From the NCBI RefSeq assembly GCF_007570825.1, contig NZ_SUNB01000001.1, positions 682,001 through 746,000 of the forward strand: 64,000 nt of DNA, read 5' to 3'. A program made the translations under genes and the position numbers. A model generated the notes under the pieces. That model searched no databases, was not told where the DNA came from, and was given only the letters and a program-made list of their open reading frames with translations. Of this stretch, positions 62,447-64,000 are shown in pieces. Within the stretch, counting starts at the first letter, position 1; every line of letters begins with the position of its first letter. The stretch comes from Pleionea sediminis. Lineage in GTDB: Bacteria; Pseudomonadota; Gammaproteobacteria; Enterobacterales; Kangiellaceae.

Positions 62447-63366
62447 AATGCACTCGCACTTCGATAACCATATTCTTGAATAAACATTTGAACGTCTCTC
62501 TTAGCAAGCCACTGCATAAAGTTTATTGCTTGCTGCTTGTTTTTACTCTGAGAAAGAACCGCTCCTTCTTGTTTAATCGGTTGGTAGCGATCTTCTGATA
62601 TCAACCAATAATTTTTAGTATCAGCTCCTTGCGAAATCACTTGAGAGAAGGCAACAAACCCACAATCTACATTACCGGTTTTTATAAATTGAAAAGATTG
62701 ATTCACGTTTTCACCGAACACCCATTTTGACTCGAGTTTTCTATACAATTTAGCTTGCTCTAAAACCTGTTTTGCAGCGAGGCCATACGGAGCCAACTTA
62801 GGATTTGCCATCGCAACTTTATTCACATCCTTTCGATTTAAAAGCGTATCAACCGAATCAGCATTCATTTTCGCCAAATCACACTCAACATTATTACAGT
62901 GAAGTTCAGGGCAATAAAGAACGAGCTGACCAACGGCATAAATGCTCCTTGTTTCAGGAATAATCAATTGCTTTTTGTATAGAACCTCTATCTTTTCTTG
63001 ATCGGCGGATAAAAAAATATCGAAAGGTGCGCCATGAATAATTTGTGCCATTAATTTTGCAGATGAACCAGCAATGACTTGTATATTCGCACCATAAATA
63101 TTCTCATATTGAGTTTTCAACTTATGAGTGACCGATTTGAAATTTGAAGCAACCGCAATACGCAATGACTCCGCAGTAAGACTTGCGGGCATACTCGCAA
63201 CAACAATAACGCATAAATAAAAAATGATTTTCAAAATTAGAACAACTTTTAAGATAAAAAGCCTCGAAATTCGCTTATTTGTACCAACATACCGCGATTT
63301 TTCATTATCGTAAAACAAAAATTTAAGATTGAGTGCTGCAATAAAATCTGAGTTCGGTATACTCAT
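62443..63366 (-). CDS. modA: Molybdate ABC transporter substrate-binding protein
   Basis: The frame from the ATG at 63366 has 307 residues. The mature-like part (ESLRIAVASNFKSVTHKL; GSSAKLMAQIIHGAPFDIFL; FIKTGNVDCGFVAFSQV) is a clear ModA with the serine oxyanion site (ASNF, GSSAKL). The signal peptide is internal (LKIIFYLCVIVVASMPASLT), preceded by about 40 odd residues. A later TTG at 63234 (MKIIFYLCV) would give a normal leader but lacks a ribosome binding site, whereas the ATG has GGAG about 12 bases upstream. I keep the ATG but doubt it. It starts 25 bases from the divergent transporter gene, leaving little room for promoters. Confidence 0.85.
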   Translation of the reverse strand: MSIPNSDFIAALNLKFLFYDNEKSRYVGTNKRISRLFILKVVLILKIIFYLCVIVVASMPASLTAESLRIAVASNFKSVTHKLKTQYENIYGANIQVIAGSSAKLMAQIIHGAPFDIFLSADQEKIEVLYKKQLIIPETRSIYAVGQLVLYCPELHCNNVECDLAKMNADSVDTLLNRKDVNKVAMANPKLAPYGLAAKQVLEQAKLYRKLESKWVFGENVNQSFQFIKTGNVDCGFVAFSQVISQGADTKNYWLISEDRYQPIKQEGAVLSQSKNKQQAINFMQWLAKRDVQMFIQEYGYRSASAL

Positions 63367-63391
63367 GTTTCACACCAACTCCGGGAGTCCC

Positions 63392-64000
63392 ATGTCGGAA
63401 CAAATTCAAGCAATAAAAGAAAAATACGATACAGATCATGAAGTGGGTGAAGATAATGTTGAGATTTTTGGTCTCGATTTACATAACCCAGTTTTTTTTG
63501 CTTCGGCTGCGCTTGTTTTTATATTCATCTTTGGAACGTTACTCTTCCCGGAAAAAGCAAAATTTATTTTCGATGCATCGAAAAGTTGGTCAATTGACAA
63601 TTTTGATTGGCTATTTATGGTTGGTGCCAATCTCATTGCGATAACTTGCTTAATTCTAATTTTTTTACCTCTTGGCCGCATCCGCATCGGTGGCACAAAA
63701 GCAAAGCCTGAATTTAGCGCAATATCTTGGTTTGCGATGTTATTCGCAGCGGGTATGGGAATCGGTTTGATGTTCTGGAGTGTCGCAGAACCGGTTATCT
63801 ACTACACAGCAACGAGCGGCGCACCGTTAGAAACTTTACCTCGCACCATTGAAGCAGAAAAGATGGCAATGGGTGCGACAATGTTTCATTGGGGCCTTCA
63901 TGCCTGGGGTATTTACGCCATGGTTGGTTTAGCGCTTGGATTTTTTGCATTCAATTTTAATATGCCATTAACGCTGCGTTCCTGCTTCTATCCTATGTTG
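63392..64000 (+). CDS. BCCT family betaine/choline/carnitine transporter (3' end outside window)
   Basis: From the ATG at 63392 (GGGAG 4-8 bases upstream) the frame is open to the window edge, 203 residues. The first 30 residues are charged and cytosolic, followed by helices. The signature SWFAMLFAAGMGIGLMFWSV then AEPVIYY is diagnostic of the BCCT glycine-rich segment of transmembrane helix 3. It imports an osmolyte such as glycine betaine or choline with Na+ or H+. It is divergent from modA, with 25 bases between start codons. The C-terminal part, which decides regulation by osmotic stress, is not visible. Confidence 0.92.
   Translation, partial: MSEQIQAIKEKYDTDHEVGEDNVEIFGLDLHNPVFFASAALVFIFIFGTLLFPEKAKFIFDASKSWSIDNFDWLFMVGANLIAITCLILIFLPLGRIRIGGTKAKPEFSAISWFAMLFAAGMGIGLMFWSVAEPVIYYTATSGAPLETLPRTIEAEKMAMGATMFHWGLHAWGIYAMVGLALGFFAFNFNMPLTLRSCFYPML

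Overview
The window looks like a chromosome segment of an AT-rich (by eye about 40% GC) free-living, probably marine gammaproteobacterium. Markers are PutA, a BCCT osmolyte transporter, a TonB-dependent receptor beside a flavin-dependent halogenase, GGDEF/EAL proteins and hybrid sensors with AraC output. The style recalls Pleionea/Aliikangiella/Kangiella relatives, but no rRNA or marker gene fixes the taxon. I saw no tRNA, rRNA, insertion sequence, prophage or CRISPR array.

Layout. 1-5.9 kb is an accessory strip of small, mostly minus-strand secreted or membrane proteins. Several are interrupted by in-frame stops or frameshifts. An intact SDR oxidoreductase plus ECF sigma factor pair and a nine-copy 8-bp tandem repeat lie among them. 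5.9-18.6 kb holds two giant minus-strand genes. The upstream one encodes a Sec-exported protein with eleven fibronectin-III-like repeats followed by about 1000 residues of helical/coiled-coil, hydrophobic-tip and beta-rich sequence. The downstream one encodes a Sec-exported SpvB/VCBS/TcdB-middle/RHS-core protein with a unique C-terminal tip. Together they resemble a Tc-toxin A component and a fused B/C component, and this is the most interesting locus. 19.4-29.4 kb carries secreted Ig-like and unknown proteins, an operon of two paralogous secreted proteins with a one-protein two-component system (propeller sensor kinase, receiver, AraC), and a head-to-head junction of two 5'-truncated genes that looks like a rearrangement breakpoint.

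29.4-46 kb is dominated by exported proteins: lipoproteins, a TPR-GGDEF cyclase, an M19-like metallohydrolase with an extra N-terminal domain, a thrombospondin-3-repeat lipoprotein, a second propeller/kinase/AraC hybrid, a DUF1996 lipoprotein, and a fascin-like domain fused to an unknown helical region. 46-64 kb is more conventional: a cation/proton antiporter, a periplasmic-sensor GGDEF-EAL protein, putA, a halogenase divergent from a TonB receptor, dps, a small DUF3081-like protein, modABC transcribed leftward, and the start of a BCCT transporter at the right edge.

How the genes work together. The left half reads as a secretion and surface-interaction region: an exported Tc-like pair, Ig/FnIII proteins, unknown secreted paralogues and their putative sensor. 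The right half is housekeeping and nutrient use: proline catabolism, molybdate, osmolytes, iron/DNA protection and TonB uptake. Functional links beyond operon structure are inference.
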